64,000 nucleotides of DNA from Methylotenera_A sp031422335. Lineage in GTDB: Bacteria; Pseudomonadota; Gammaproteobacteria; Burkholderiales; Methylophilaceae. The notes under the pieces were generated by a model. The model worked only from the letters and a program-made list of their open reading frames with translations. It ran no database searches and was not told where the DNA came from. Position numbers and translations under genes: made by a program. Below are positions 17,409 to 26,748 of this stretch, piece after piece; within the stretch, counting starts at the first letter, position 1; every line of letters begins with the position of its first letter. Where the stretch lies: positions 80,342 through 144,341 of the forward strand of contig JANOQW010000013.1 in NCBI GenBank assembly GCA_031422335.1. The letters run 5' to 3'.

Positions 17409-18548
17409 GTGAATCTATTAGTCATAAGTTTGTATCAAGTTAATCAGTTGAAACTGCATGCGTTTAAAGGGCTTTCTGCCCTTATTTTTCTTTTTTCCAC
17501 TATGCAAGCCAATGCACTTGTGGTGTTACAAGACGCCTCCGTCACGCTTGGCACTGACTTTGACACAAATCCAATCATGTCAGAAGATTCGCAGTCTATT
17601 TGGCGCTATACGATTTCGCCCAGATATTCTATTTCTGCTAATCAAGATCAAAACCGCTGGTATTCTAATGCTGCAATAAGATTTCAGCGATCCTCAGACA
17701 AAGAAATTTCGGTTGATCGGGAAGACCCTACAATCAATATTGGTTGGGATAGAGACTATGACCGTGGCCGTTTCGGTCTAATTGCAAACTATAACAAAAC
17801 TAGTACACGTATTACCGAATTTGATGGTACAGGCTTGGTGGTGAATGACGGGAGTTCAACCAATAGATCGGTTGGTGCAGATTGGCAACATTTATTAAAC
17901 GAAAAATTGAGTCTTACACTTGGTAGCAGGTTACTTAAAACAAAATTCAGTGGCGGCTCAGGTTTTACTGATTTATCGATTAAGTCAATAAACTCATCAC
18001 TGAGTTATTCTTTGACTGAGAGCGTCAGCCCATTTGTCCAGTTTGGTTACACTGAACTAGACAATAGAGCGTCAAATGTTGACATAATAAAATCTCAAAA
18101 TTATATGTTGGGCGCTAATTTTACGCCAAGCGCCAACTTAAATCTTACTGCTGCGCTTGGGATTACACACATTTCTGATGTGGGTAACAGTGAAGTTGGC
18201 AATGCAAGTTTTAATTATTTAGGCGAGCGTTATCAGTTTCGTGGGTCTGCGGAGCGGACTGTCTCGGCAAGTAGCCTTGGTGTTTTTCAAGAGTCTGATC
18301 GCTACTCTTTGGGGTATGCATACGATTTGTCAGAAAAATCACGTATTGGGACTGATTTCATTTTACGCAAAAATAATACTGTAACTGACATTAAGACTAG
18401 ACAGTTAAGTGGCTTTTATACTCGTGAATTAACAGAATATTGGCAAATGCGTCTTTTCTTGCAGTTGAGAGAACTTGATAACGTTACCGTTAATGCACAT
18501 GGTGAAACTATTGGGTTCACCTTCACCTATAACACTCCTGAATTTTAA
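17409..18548 (+). CDS. epsL: EpsL-like outer-membrane beta-barrel protein
   Basis: Predicted beta-barrel: a signal peptide ending near MQANA, then alternating aromatic and polar strands such as WYSNAAIRFQRSS and RFGLIANYNKTSTRI to the end, closing with a C-terminal phenylalanine (TYNTPEF). The position between epsE and the chain-length gene, and the general make-up, match EpsL of exopolysaccharide loci. It may form or extend the outer-membrane channel. The start is uncertain: GTG 17409, or TTG 17448 which gives a more compact signal peptide. Function in secretion is inferred from position only. Confidence 0.8.
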   Translation: MNLLVISLYQVNQLKLHAFKGLSALIFLFSTMQANALVVLQDASVTLGTDFDTNPIMSEDSQSIWRYTISPRYSISANQDQNRWYSNAAIRFQRSSDKEISVDREDPTINIGWDRDYDRGRFGLIANYNKTSTRITEFDGTGLVVNDGSSTNRSVGADWQHLLNEKLSLTLGSRLLKTKFSGGSGFTDLSIKSINSSLSYSLTESVSPFVQFGYTELDNRASNVDIIKSQNYMLGANFTPSANLNLTAALGITHISDVGNSEVGNASFNYLGERYQFRGSAERTVSASSLGVFQESDRYSLGYAYDLSEKSRIGTDFILRKNNTVTDIKTRQLSGFYTRELTEYWQMRLFLQLRELDNVTVNAHGETIGFTFTYNTPEF

Positions 18549-18564
18549 GTAAAATTTATTTACC

Positions 18565-20139
18565 ATGGCTATGGAATACGAACTAACTCTGTCTGATTAC
18601 TTATCTATTTTGAAACGCAGATGGGGACAAATGCTTGCGGTAGCAGGCTTGATTTTAGCTGCATCCATTGCAACAGCATTGTTGCTGGCGCCAGTCTATC
18701 AATCGACTGGTACTATTTTGGTTGAATCGCAACAGATTCCTCCTGATTTAGTCAAAGCTACGGTTACTAGTTACGCAGACGAACGTATTGAAGTGATTAA
18801 ACAACGGGTAATGACGCGGGAAAATTTGTATCGTATTATTCAAAAATATAAGCTGTATCCAGATGAAGTGGATTCTCAAACCACTTCAACTTTAGTTGAT
18901 CAATTACGTGAAGCGTTATCTGTAGAGCTAGTTAGTGCTGATGTGCAAGGTGTTAAAGGCGGTAAAGCAACCATTGCTTTCAAAGTGGGGTTTGAATACG
19001 TTAAACCAGAAATTGCACATAAGGTAGCCAATGAAATAGTCACTTTATTTTTAGATGAAAATGTAAAAGTAAGAACAGAGCGAGCAACTGAAACTACTGA
19101 GTTTTTAACACAAGAGCTAGACAAGTTAAAAATTGAGTTAGAAGAAGTCGAGAATAAAGTTGCAAGTTTTAAGCAGAAAAATGCTAATTCATTACCTGAG
19201 CACTTGGAAATGCACATGGGTATGATGCAGCGTGTAGATGCTGACATTAAAGAACTAGACCGTGAGTATAAATCAACACAAGAAGAGTTGAGATACTTAG
19301 ATGTAGAGCTAACATCAACTCAATCTGCTATAAAGTCTGTAGGCAAAGAGTCACTAACAATCTCTGAGTTGGATAAAGCAAAAGCAGAGCTAGATCGTTC
19401 TTTGGTATTATATAAAGATACACACCCTACAATTCGTGCGCTAAAAAGAAAAATTGAGACATTAGAAAAAGCTGTGCTAAGCCCTGCTGAAGTTAAAGTG
19501 CCAGCAAACAATGTAGAAAATGATTTAGTAGTTGCAAAAATTAAAGCACAAATTGAAGCTGCAAAAGTGCGATTAAGTTCGATTTCAGACCAAAAAAGAA
19601 GTATGCAGGCAAAAATTGGGCAGTTGCAAAGCCAGGTAACGCAAAGTCCTCAGGTTGAGCGCGGCATGTTTACTTTGATGCGTGATTATGAAAACGCTAA
19701 AGCCAAATATGAAGAGGTGAAATCTAAGCAAGTTAACGCTAAAATTGCAGAACACTTAGAATCGGAAAATAAAGCAGAGCGCTTTTCAATACTAGAACCA
19801 CCGATTTTCCCTGATAAACCGATTAAACCAGATAGAAAAAAAATCATTGCGCTGGGTATATTCGCCTCACTTGCTGGTGCGTTGGGTCTAGTTGCATTGC
19901 TAGAAACTTTGGACAAAAGAGTTAGAGGGCTGGAGTCCTTAACCTCATTAATTAAAATGCGACCATTAGTGGTGATACCCTATATTACGACGCAAGCTGA
20001 ACTTAAGCGTGCCAAGAAGACCACTAAATATGTATTAATTTCAATTGCTACACTCGTTATTTTGGTACTGGCAATCATTCATTTTATGATTATGCCACTA
20101 GATTTTTTGATGGCTAAATTGCTAACCAAATTTGTATAG
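18565..20139 (+). CDS. epsF: EpsF chain-length determinant (Wzz/PCP family)
   Basis: Polysaccharide co-polymerase with an N-terminal Wzz domain (LSDYLSILKRRWGQM, first membrane helix about 20-42), a long coiled-coil periplasmic section (about 170-400, rich in E, K and L heptads), the conserved proline-rich PIFPDKPIKPDRK before the second helix, and another helix at about 492-515. It controls chain length and works with the kinase encoded next (start 9 bases on). The 524 residues are typical of EpsF in exosortase-associated eps loci. The cytoplasmic tail carries no kinase domain, consistent with a separate EpsG. Confidence 0.93.
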   Translation: MAMEYELTLSDYLSILKRRWGQMLAVAGLILAASIATALLLAPVYQSTGTILVESQQIPPDLVKATVTSYADERIEVIKQRVMTRENLYRIIQKYKLYPDEVDSQTTSTLVDQLREALSVELVSADVQGVKGGKATIAFKVGFEYVKPEIAHKVANEIVTLFLDENVKVRTERATETTEFLTQELDKLKIELEEVENKVASFKQKNANSLPEHLEMHMGMMQRVDADIKELDREYKSTQEELRYLDVELTSTQSAIKSVGKESLTISELDKAKAELDRSLVLYKDTHPTIRALKRKIETLEKAVLSPAEVKVPANNVENDLVVAKIKAQIEAAKVRLSSISDQKRSMQAKIGQLQSQVTQSPQVERGMFTLMRDYENAKAKYEEVKSKQVNAKIAEHLESENKAERFSILEPPIFPDKPIKPDRKKIIALGIFASLAGALGLVALLETLDKRVRGLESLTSLIKMRPLVVIPYITTQAELKRAKKTTKYVLISIATLVILVLAIIHFMIMPLDFLMAKLLTKFV

Positions 20140-20148
20140 AGACGCGCT

Positions 20149-20973
20149 ATGGAAAAAATTAAAGATGCATTAGCAAAAGCAAGGTTGCAAAACACTAGTG
20201 TAATAACAACACAATTACCAACTGAGAAAGTGCCATCAGCCAAGTTTCAAAATACAGAAAATGAGCTAAGTAAAATCAACTATCTTAATACGCCTGTAAT
20301 TAAGCTTGATTCTGCGCATTTAGAAAAAAATCGTATCGTAGCACATGTAAAAAATGATATAAATAGTGGTGTATTTGATTCGTTAAGAACTCAGATATTA
20401 CAAAAGATGGAAGAGAACAATTGGCGCACAATCGCAGTAGTGTCGCCAACACCAGAGTCTGGTAAAACCTTAGTATCCATAAATCTGGCAATTAGTATTG
20501 CACACCAACCACAAAAAACAGCTGTTTTGGTCGATTTTGACTTGCGCAGACCTAAAGTGGCTAGTTATTTAGGAATTCATACCGAAAACTCGATGAATGA
20601 ATATTTAACTGGCAAATCTCCAGTTCAAGACGCGATGTTTAACCCAGACATTCCTAGGTTGGTTGTAATGCCAACGATGAGGCCTGTATCAAAATCTTCT
20701 GAAATCTTATCTTCCAAGAAAATTGAAAATTTAATCCAAGAATTAAGAGACCGTTATGATTCTAGGATTATCATTTTTGATTGTCCTCCAGTGCTTAATT
20801 CAGATGACGCAATGGTATTGCTTCCGCAAGTAGATTGTATACTATTGGTAGTGGCTAATGGCATGTCTACGCAAGCTGAGATCGATGAAACTATGCATCA
20901 TTTGCCAAAAGATAATTTGTTAGGTGTAGTGCTTAATAAAGCCGAGGTGGAATCTAAAGCTTATTACTACTAG
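20149..20973 (+). CDS. epsG: EpsG BY-type tyrosine kinase
   Basis: Bacterial tyrosine kinase that pairs with EpsF to control polymerisation and export. Walker A is PTPESGKT (about 104-111), Walker A' is AVLVDFDLRRPK, and Walker B is IIIFDCPPVL. The C-terminus ends in YYY, a minimal tyrosine cluster for autophosphorylation. In most exosortase-type eps loci an EpsH exosortase gene would come near here; instead a small Tat-like protein and a GMC oxidoreductase follow. Confidence 0.93.
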   Translation: MEKIKDALAKARLQNTSVITTQLPTEKVPSAKFQNTENELSKINYLNTPVIKLDSAHLEKNRIVAHVKNDINSGVFDSLRTQILQKMEENNWRTIAVVSPTPESGKTLVSINLAISIAHQPQKTAVLVDFDLRRPKVASYLGIHTENSMNEYLTGKSPVQDAMFNPDIPRLVVMPTMRPVSKSSEILSSKKIENLIQELRDRYDSRIIIFDCPPVLNSDDAMVLLPQVDCILLVVANGMSTQAEIDETMHHLPKDNLLGVVLNKAEVESKAYYY

Positions 20974-20984
20974 CCGAATTTCAA

Positions 20985-21167
20985 ATGAAAAAATTAACAC
21001 CAATCATAGAGAGTAAGCGAAATTTTTTAAAGCTCTCCACCATATTGCCTCTTACATTAGCGCTAAAAGATTTGCCGTTTAATCATGTGTCCTCAATATT
21101 TTTAGATGATGATATTGTGATAATTAACGGCTGGGTACTGCTAAAATCCGATTTTATTCAAAGTTAA
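20985..21167 (+). CDS. Small protein with Tat-like N-terminus, next to GMC oxidoreductase
   Basis: A 60-residue protein. Its N-terminus has SKRNFLKLS followed by a short hydrophobic stretch (STILPLTLALKDLP), which is like a Tat signal (consensus SRRxFLK) with lysine for the first arginine. After it come only about 30 residues, including DDDIVIINGWVLLKSDF. It ends 9 bases before the oxidoreductase, which suggests an obligate partner, for instance a Tat escort or small subunit as in sorbitol or gluconate dehydrogenases. This role is inferred; the family is not one I can name. Confidence 0.65.
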   Translation: MKKLTPIIESKRNFLKLSTILPLTLALKDLPFNHVSSIFLDDDIVIINGWVLLKSDFIQS

Positions 21168-21176
21168 TAGATAAAA

Positions 21177-22631
21177 ATGCTGATTGATTTAGAACTCCTC
21201 CCAGAAAATTTTAATTTTAAAAAATATGATGTATGTATATGCGGCACTGGTCCTGCGGGTATTAGTGTTGCTAGAGTGCTAGCAGCAAAAGGTAAAAAAG
21301 TTGCACTGCTAGAAGGTGGCTCATTGGCTTATACCGAGCAATCTCAGTCACTATATGAAGGTAAAAGTATTGGCATAAATGATTGGGATGCAGTAGAAAA
21401 CTGCCGCTTACGTTACTTTGGCGGCACATCTAATCACTGGTCTGGTTTATGTTCCTATTTTGATGACAGTGATTTCGAGCCGAGATCTGATGGATTCTCT
21501 GGTTGGCCAATTACTCGGCTAGAAGCCTATAAATATTTTGACTTAGCGAAAGAAGTGCTAGACCTTCCCAAAGATGCATTTTTAAATATTCCAAAGTGGC
21601 AAGGTGCAAATTTTAAGTCCTTTATGAGTGCAATGAGTCCACCTACAAGGTTCGGTGTGAAATATCACGAAGAGCTTAAGAGTTCAGACAACATTGATTT
21701 GTTTATCAATGCTAATTTAACTAACATCCACCTCCATGAAAACTTTAGGGCAGTTAAACACTTGGAGGTTAAATCGTATAAAAAAACCAAATTCCTGTTT
21801 AAGTCAAAGCATTATGTGCTTGCCATGGGTGCTATTGAAAATGCCCGCTTATTATTAGCAAGTAATAAGCAAATGACGCAAGGTATAGGCAATCAAAATG
21901 ATATGGTAGGGCGCTGTTACATGGAACATTTTAGCGTCGGCTACGGACGATTTGCACTAGATAATAAGACGCCTTGGAAAAACGGAAAAATTACATTAAA
22001 TCCATCTCCAGAATTAATTAGAAAAACTAAAATTGGCAACGCAGTGTTGTCGTTTGATCCAGATTTTCAGGCGGAAAGCTACGGTAGAACGCGTGTTCTA
22101 AAGCAAGCACTTAGAAATTTTGTTTGTAAATCTCAACCTGCTACAGAGTTTTCTAGAAAGTTAATTGATTTTAATTGCGTTGGTGACGGATACATTACTA
22201 GCATGATTGAGCAATCGCCAAATTTAGATAGCCGTGTTACGCTTGACAAGATAGTGGATGTTTTTGGTATCCCCAAAGTTATTCATAATTGGAAGTATAA
22301 CGATTTAGATATTCACACTATTTCTACCCTAGGTATTGAAGCAGCCAAAGAAATGGCTAGATTAAAGGTTGCACGCGTACAACTTGCAGATTACATTTTA
22401 GATAAAGATATACCCTCTAAAGAATTAGGCCATCATTGCCATCAAATGGGTACTACGCGTATGTCTGCTGTGCCTAAGGATGGCGTGGTTGATGAAAATT
22501 TGCGCGTACATGGTGTGAAAAATTTATACATTGCGGGTAGTAGTGTTTTCCCGACTGGTGGGGGTTGCAACCCAACATTTACACTAACCATGCTATCCAT
22601 TAGGCTCGGTGAACATTTAAATACACTGTAA
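21177..22631 (+). CDS. GMC-family FAD oxidoreductase
   Basis: Flavoprotein of the glucose-methanol-choline family, 484 residues. The FAD-binding CGTGPAGISVARVLA begins at about residue 22. FGGTSNHWSGLC follows, typical of bacterial sugar or alcohol dehydrogenases of this family. The C-terminal GMC domain shows HHCHQMGTTRMS and VFPTGGGCNPTFT. The enzyme has no signal peptide of its own, so if it acts outside the cytoplasm it would need the Tat-like small protein encoded just before it. A role in oxidising a sugar unit of the exopolysaccharide is possible from position but not shown. Confidence 0.88.
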   Translation: MLIDLELLPENFNFKKYDVCICGTGPAGISVARVLAAKGKKVALLEGGSLAYTEQSQSLYEGKSIGINDWDAVENCRLRYFGGTSNHWSGLCSYFDDSDFEPRSDGFSGWPITRLEAYKYFDLAKEVLDLPKDAFLNIPKWQGANFKSFMSAMSPPTRFGVKYHEELKSSDNIDLFINANLTNIHLHENFRAVKHLEVKSYKKTKFLFKSKHYVLAMGAIENARLLLASNKQMTQGIGNQNDMVGRCYMEHFSVGYGRFALDNKTPWKNGKITLNPSPELIRKTKIGNAVLSFDPDFQAESYGRTRVLKQALRNFVCKSQPATEFSRKLIDFNCVGDGYITSMIEQSPNLDSRVTLDKIVDVFGIPKVIHNWKYNDLDIHTISTLGIEAAKEMARLKVARVQLADYILDKDIPSKELGHHCHQMGTTRMSAVPKDGVVDENLRVHGVKNLYIAGSSVFPTGGGCNPTFTLTMLSIRLGEHLNTL

Positions 22632-22644
22632 TAGCGCAAAGTGT

Positions 22645-23628
22645 TTAACGCCAATATTTGTTCATGTAATTTCTAATTGGGTTTTCAATCAGGTAATACG
22701 AAATTAACCCAATACTTATAGCTACTATTAAGTACATTACTTTTTCCACAAGAGTTATTGCATCTATGTGTTCTACATAGTAGAAATAAACAGGATGCTG
22801 CCATACGTATATAGAGTATGACCACACTCCCATCAATCTAAGCGGTTTCCATGCAAATACGCTAAGTATCATATTGGGGAATTTAGATAAGTGGTGAAAC
22901 GAAAATGCCAATAAAATAGGTGCTAACAAAAATGTCAAATACCAAGGCGTGTTAGCAAGAAAGCAAGCTGCAGAAAGTGCAAATGCAAGTGTCACTACCC
23001 ATGTAGAAACATAGGTATCAATACGATCACGAATTAAAAAATACCCCGCTGAAAGAAGTAAAAAACTAGCAATCACTTCTGTACGAATTTTAAATAAAGG
23101 TGGTGCCAAATCTGGGTTATAAACATAAAAACCAAATAGAAGGGTAGAGCATAAGCCTAAAGGAATCAACAGGTAGTGCTCTTTACTTTTTAGCATAGTT
23201 ATCAAAGTTACAAGACTTAATAAAATATAGCAGTGTTCCTCTACATTTAGCGACCATAAATGATTAATTGGAATACCTGAATTCCACATGTCAGGTGTTG
23301 CAGGAAAGTAGGCTCTTAAAAAAATTAATGTGTAGAGGTAGTTAGAGGCTTCTGGCGCAGCAGTATATAAAGCGTATAGATAAATTACAGATACATAAAT
23401 AAAGAAAACAGGCAGTATTCTGCTAATCCGTCGCTTGTAAAACAAGGCTAACGGCGTTCTTTTCACAAACAGGATATTACTCATTAAAGCGCCAGATAAA
23501 ACAAAAAAACTGGCGACCCCAAATTTACCTGAATAAAACCCTGGAATTGTGAGGAAGTGAGAAATTAAGACTAATACAATCGCCATACCACGCCAACCAT
23601 CGTAATGAATATTTCTATCAATAACCAT
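22645..23628 (-). CDS. Acyltransferase 3 (OafA/YrhL-type) membrane protein
   Basis: Integral membrane O-acyltransferase with about 9-10 helices; it moves acetyl or other acyl groups onto surface glycans. The motif YDGWRGMAIVLVLISHF, with the conserved Arg and His, lies at the N-terminus. NHLWSLNVEEHCYILL, with a conserved family Glu-Glu-His segment, follows. ATG at 23628 gives a protein that starts MVIDRNIHYDGWRG. The frame is open further upstream to 23733, but that would overlap the polymerase gene. Its 3' end faces the GMC gene 13 bases away. Confidence 0.88.
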   Translation of the reverse strand: MVIDRNIHYDGWRGMAIVLVLISHFLTIPGFYSGKFGVASFFVLSGALMSNILFVKRTPLALFYKRRISRILPVFFIYVSVIYLYALYTAAPEASNYLYTLIFLRAYFPATPDMWNSGIPINHLWSLNVEEHCYILLSLVTLITMLKSKEHYLLIPLGLCSTLLFGFYVYNPDLAPPLFKIRTEVIASFLLLSAGYFLIRDRIDTYVSTWVVTLAFALSAACFLANTPWYLTFLLAPILLAFSFHHLSKFPNMILSVFAWKPLRLMGVWSYSIYVWQHPVYFYYVEHIDAITLVEKVMYLIVAISIGLISYYLIENPIRNYMNKYWR

Positions 23629-23674
23629 AATTATTAGGCGAGTATTTAAAAAAAGAGTTAGTGAGATATTTAAG

Positions 23675-25177
23675 TTAATTGGCACTAGCTTCTTTTTGTT
23701 GTAAATTAACCTTGACGATTTGTGCATAAGCAATAGCTAATCCAATTAAAGACCAATAAACGATTGGCACGGTTGAAATAGAACTTGCAGTAGCGATAGT
23801 CAACATAATGCCTACTAGGATTGCGATAAGACTTCTACCCATATTATGTAGTGGGTTTTTCTTATCTTGATTGATGTTCAAGTAGTACCGGACTCTAAGT
23901 ATGGTGCTGATAAAAACACTCACAAATAAAGCTAGCCCCACATAGCCTGTTTCAAGCGTCACACGAAGATAAGAGTTCACAATATCAATAATTCCTTGGC
24001 CCTGAATCATTTTTTGCATTTCTGGTGTTTCAAGGTAGTTACTCGAGCCAAAAAAAGGGTTTCTGTCAATGACAATCATTGAGTTTTTAAATAGTTGCTC
24101 TCGATAAGTAATGGTGCTTTTTTCTGTTTCGCCAATAAAAGGAATTAGATTTACATATTTTTGACCGCCAGGCAGAGCGGATAAAATAAAGAAAGAAAGC
24201 ATTGCCGCAAATGCTAACAAGCCAACTTTTTTAACTGCGGAGGGGCCGTAGAGAAGATAGACGACTATCATTGCAGCTGCGCCGACCCAAGGACCACGAG
24301 AGAGTGGAGCAAGTAGCCCTAGAATAATCAAAATAAAACCTAATCTTTTTAGTGTTTTTTGTTGAATATATTGGCTTAAATGTAAATAAAAGCCAAGTGC
24401 GATAGTCATAAAGTAGCCTAAAATGATAGGGTGACCTAGCGTCGCAACTGCGCGCACTTCGCCACTTCTGCCCAAATAATTGCTCATAAAATTACCAGTG
24501 CCAAGTGCATCACCTAGTTTATAGTAAAGTATCCAATGTTTAGCACTTTCAAACACTGCAATGAAAGCGATTACAATGGCTGAAGTTACAAATGCAGCCA
24601 TGACTGTTTTCATTTGCTGCATATCTTTTACGCCACGGCTAGCCACATAATAGGGTAAAAATACATCGATGAATGTATTAAAGCATTTTCTTAGTGAGTC
24701 GGTGAAGGTGGTATCTCTGAACTCCAAACCAACAACCACTAACAAATACAGTAACAAAAACTTATCTGTCCATATTTTAGTAAATTTAAATTGGTTACTT
24801 CGAGATATGGAAATTGCGGCGGGCAATAAAATAAGCAGAATGATAAACCTAGGATGCGTAATGGTTGTAATGTAATTGACTAAGCCAAGGCCTGGTATTT
24901 TTAAGCCAATTGGCGGTATCACAAACAATAAAATAAAAAAAAGCGCCATTTTATTTTTAACTTGCTTGGTAAAAAACACAATAAACATGCTGCTAACCAG
25001 CAAATAAACCCAAAAATTGTGCGCTAAAAATGCGGTTACCACCACAGCAAACCAAACATTTCGCCATTTGTTAAAATCTGTATTGGTAACATTGTGTTGT
25101 ACTAATTTTTTTGCGAAGGCAAACCCAGTAGTCGCAAAAAAAACAATAACAATGAGGGCGCGGATATGTTCAGGCAT
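23675..25177 (-). CDS. O-antigen polymerase/ligase-like membrane protein (Wzy/WaaL)
   Basis: A 500-residue protein with about 10-12 membrane helices and a large periplasmic loop, holding SNYLGRSGEVRAVATLGHPIILGY and LLAPLSRGPWVGAAA. Both are typical of the Wzy_C/O-antigen ligase family (PF04932). It probably polymerises the exopolysaccharide repeat units or transfers them. It is transcribed opposite to the surrounding eps genes and ahead of the acyltransferase, so these two form a small separate operon. Polymerase or ligase cannot be told apart from the sequence. Confidence 0.85.
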   Translation of the reverse strand: MPEHIRALIVIVFFATTGFAFAKKLVQHNVTNTDFNKWRNVWFAVVVTAFLAHNFWVYLLVSSMFIVFFTKQVKNKMALFFILLFVIPPIGLKIPGLGLVNYITTITHPRFIILLILLPAAISISRSNQFKFTKIWTDKFLLLYLLVVVGLEFRDTTFTDSLRKCFNTFIDVFLPYYVASRGVKDMQQMKTVMAAFVTSAIVIAFIAVFESAKHWILYYKLGDALGTGNFMSNYLGRSGEVRAVATLGHPIILGYFMTIALGFYLHLSQYIQQKTLKRLGFILIILGLLAPLSRGPWVGAAAMIVVYLLYGPSAVKKVGLLAFAAMLSFFILSALPGGQKYVNLIPFIGETEKSTITYREQLFKNSMIVIDRNPFFGSSNYLETPEMQKMIQGQGIIDIVNSYLRVTLETGYVGLALFVSVFISTILRVRYYLNINQDKKNPLHNMGRSLIAILVGIMLTIATASSISTVPIVYWSLIGLAIAYAQIVKVNLQQKEASAN

Positions 25178-25371
25178 TATTGGTATGGAAAGTAAGAATT
25201 GTTGAATAATTTAGCTATAATCTATATAACAAGAATATCACATAGTTTCTATCTTATTTCGTCATAGGTTTTGTAATATAACTAAATTGTTGTACTGGAT
25301 TTAATATTTTATCTAACAAACCCCTAAAGCAACGTATTCTCAAAGCTGGTCTTTGGATATTTAGTGGACAT

Positions 25372-26667
25372 ATGACTGCGCATGTCATACGTTTAATCAG
25401 TAATTTGATTATGACACGTCTATTAGTACCAGAAATGTTTGGCTTGATGTCAATCGTCAGCGTGTTAATGATTAGCTTGTCCTTATTCTCAGATTTAGGC
25501 CTAAGGCAGAGTGTTATACAAAGCAAAAATGGCCAAGATGAAGCATTTTTAAATACAGTATGGTCACTGCAAGTAATTAGAGGTTTTGTGCTTTGGGGCG
25601 TTTCGGCATTGGCTGCTATTTGCACTTATATTGCCCAATCTTTAAGCTGGATGCCCAGCGATACTGTATATGCTGAGCCACTTTTGCCTTACATTATCCC
25701 TGTGGCTACATTATCAATGATCATTGCTGGTTTTGAACCGACATGGACAGCTTTGGCTAGCAGAAATTTACAGCAATCAAAGTTAGTTAAAATTGAGCTC
25801 ATTAGCCAGGTTCTGAGCTTAACAATGATGATATTGCTGGCTATGTACTACAGATCTATTTGGGCACTAGTGATGGGTGGGTTGTTCGGTAGCGTTGTAC
25901 GCGCGGTCATTGTTAATTATATTTTGAAAGAAAAACGTAACCAATTCAAAATAAACAAAGTGTTTGCATATGAGATATTACATTTCGGCAAATGGATATT
26001 TTTAACCTCGACTATTGGCGTTTTAGCGTTGAACGGCGACAAAATACTCCTAGGCGGGTTAATTACTACCAAAGAGCTAGGCATTTATAATATTGCAGCT
26101 TTTATGGTGGGGGCCGCTTCTACGATAGTTTCTAAGCTGCTAGCGGGGGTGGCATACCCCGCATTGAGTGCAACAGTAAGAGACAAGCCGCATGACTTAC
26201 AGCGCATTTATTACCGTTTTAGAATGCCTTTTGATGTAGGCATTATGTTTTTAGCAGGGTTTTTGTTTATGTCTGGTCAAGCTATCATTAGTTTTTTATA
26301 CGATGCACGCTATGATGAGGCGGGCTGGATGCTGAGTATATTGGCTTTAAGTTTGCCTGCATTAAGATATAGCTTGGCTGACCAAGGTTATTTGGCAATA
26401 GGAAAGCCTAAATTGATGACAGTGCTAATATCAATTAGAACTGTTGCTTTACTTTTGCTTCTACCATTAGGTTTTCATGAGTTTGGCTTACACGGGGCTG
26501 TATGGGCTATTGTCATTAGTTATTTTTCTAGCCTCCCAATGGCGATTTATTACAAAAAAGCCCATCATCTTTTAGATGTTAAAAAAGAATTTATCACGTT
26601 GCCGTTTATATTTGTGGGCATAGCTTTTGGTGCTTTGTTTAATCGAGCACTACAAATACTGCTCTAA
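25372..26667 (+). CDS. Polysaccharide flippase (Wzx/PST type), start unclear
   Basis: Lipid-linked oligosaccharide flippase with about 12-14 membrane helices. Conserved text such as LISNLIMTRLLVPEMFGLMS and FSDLGLRQSVIQ near the N-terminus places it in the MOP superfamily. The ATG at 25372 gives 431 residues. However, the same frame runs on upstream without a stop to 25282, and its translation there, KQRILKAGLWIFSGH, is just what flippases of this family carry before this point. No ATG, GTG or TTG occurs in that stretch, so the true start may be a rare codon (ATT 25306) or the N-terminus may be damaged. It is the second flippase of the window and probably serves the eps product. Confidence 0.85.
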   Translation: MTAHVIRLISNLIMTRLLVPEMFGLMSIVSVLMISLSLFSDLGLRQSVIQSKNGQDEAFLNTVWSLQVIRGFVLWGVSALAAICTYIAQSLSWMPSDTVYAEPLLPYIIPVATLSMIIAGFEPTWTALASRNLQQSKLVKIELISQVLSLTMMILLAMYYRSIWALVMGGLFGSVVRAVIVNYILKEKRNQFKINKVFAYEILHFGKWIFLTSTIGVLALNGDKILLGGLITTKELGIYNIAAFMVGAASTIVSKLLAGVAYPALSATVRDKPHDLQRIYYRFRMPFDVGIMFLAGFLFMSGQAIISFLYDARYDEAGWMLSILALSLPALRYSLADQGYLAIGKPKLMTVLISIRTVALLLLLPLGFHEFGLHGAVWAIVISYFSSLPMAIYYKKAHHLLDVKKEFITLPFIFVGIAFGALFNRALQILL

Positions 26668-26684
26668 ATAGGCTATTGTTTGCA

Positions 26685-26722
26685 AAGCTTTTATAATATA
26701 AATTATATGATTCTAAAAGCTT
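26685..26722. repeat. Inverted repeat between flippase and oxygenase genes
   Basis: Perfect arms AAGCTTTT (26685-26692) and AAAAGCTT (26715-26722) flank a 22-base AT-rich spacer that itself holds ATAAT/ATTAT. It could be an operator or a weak terminator between the flippase and the oxygenase gene; no T-run follows. Confidence 0.3.
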
Positions 26723-26748
26723 ATGGAATTATTTAAAGGGATTTCAGT

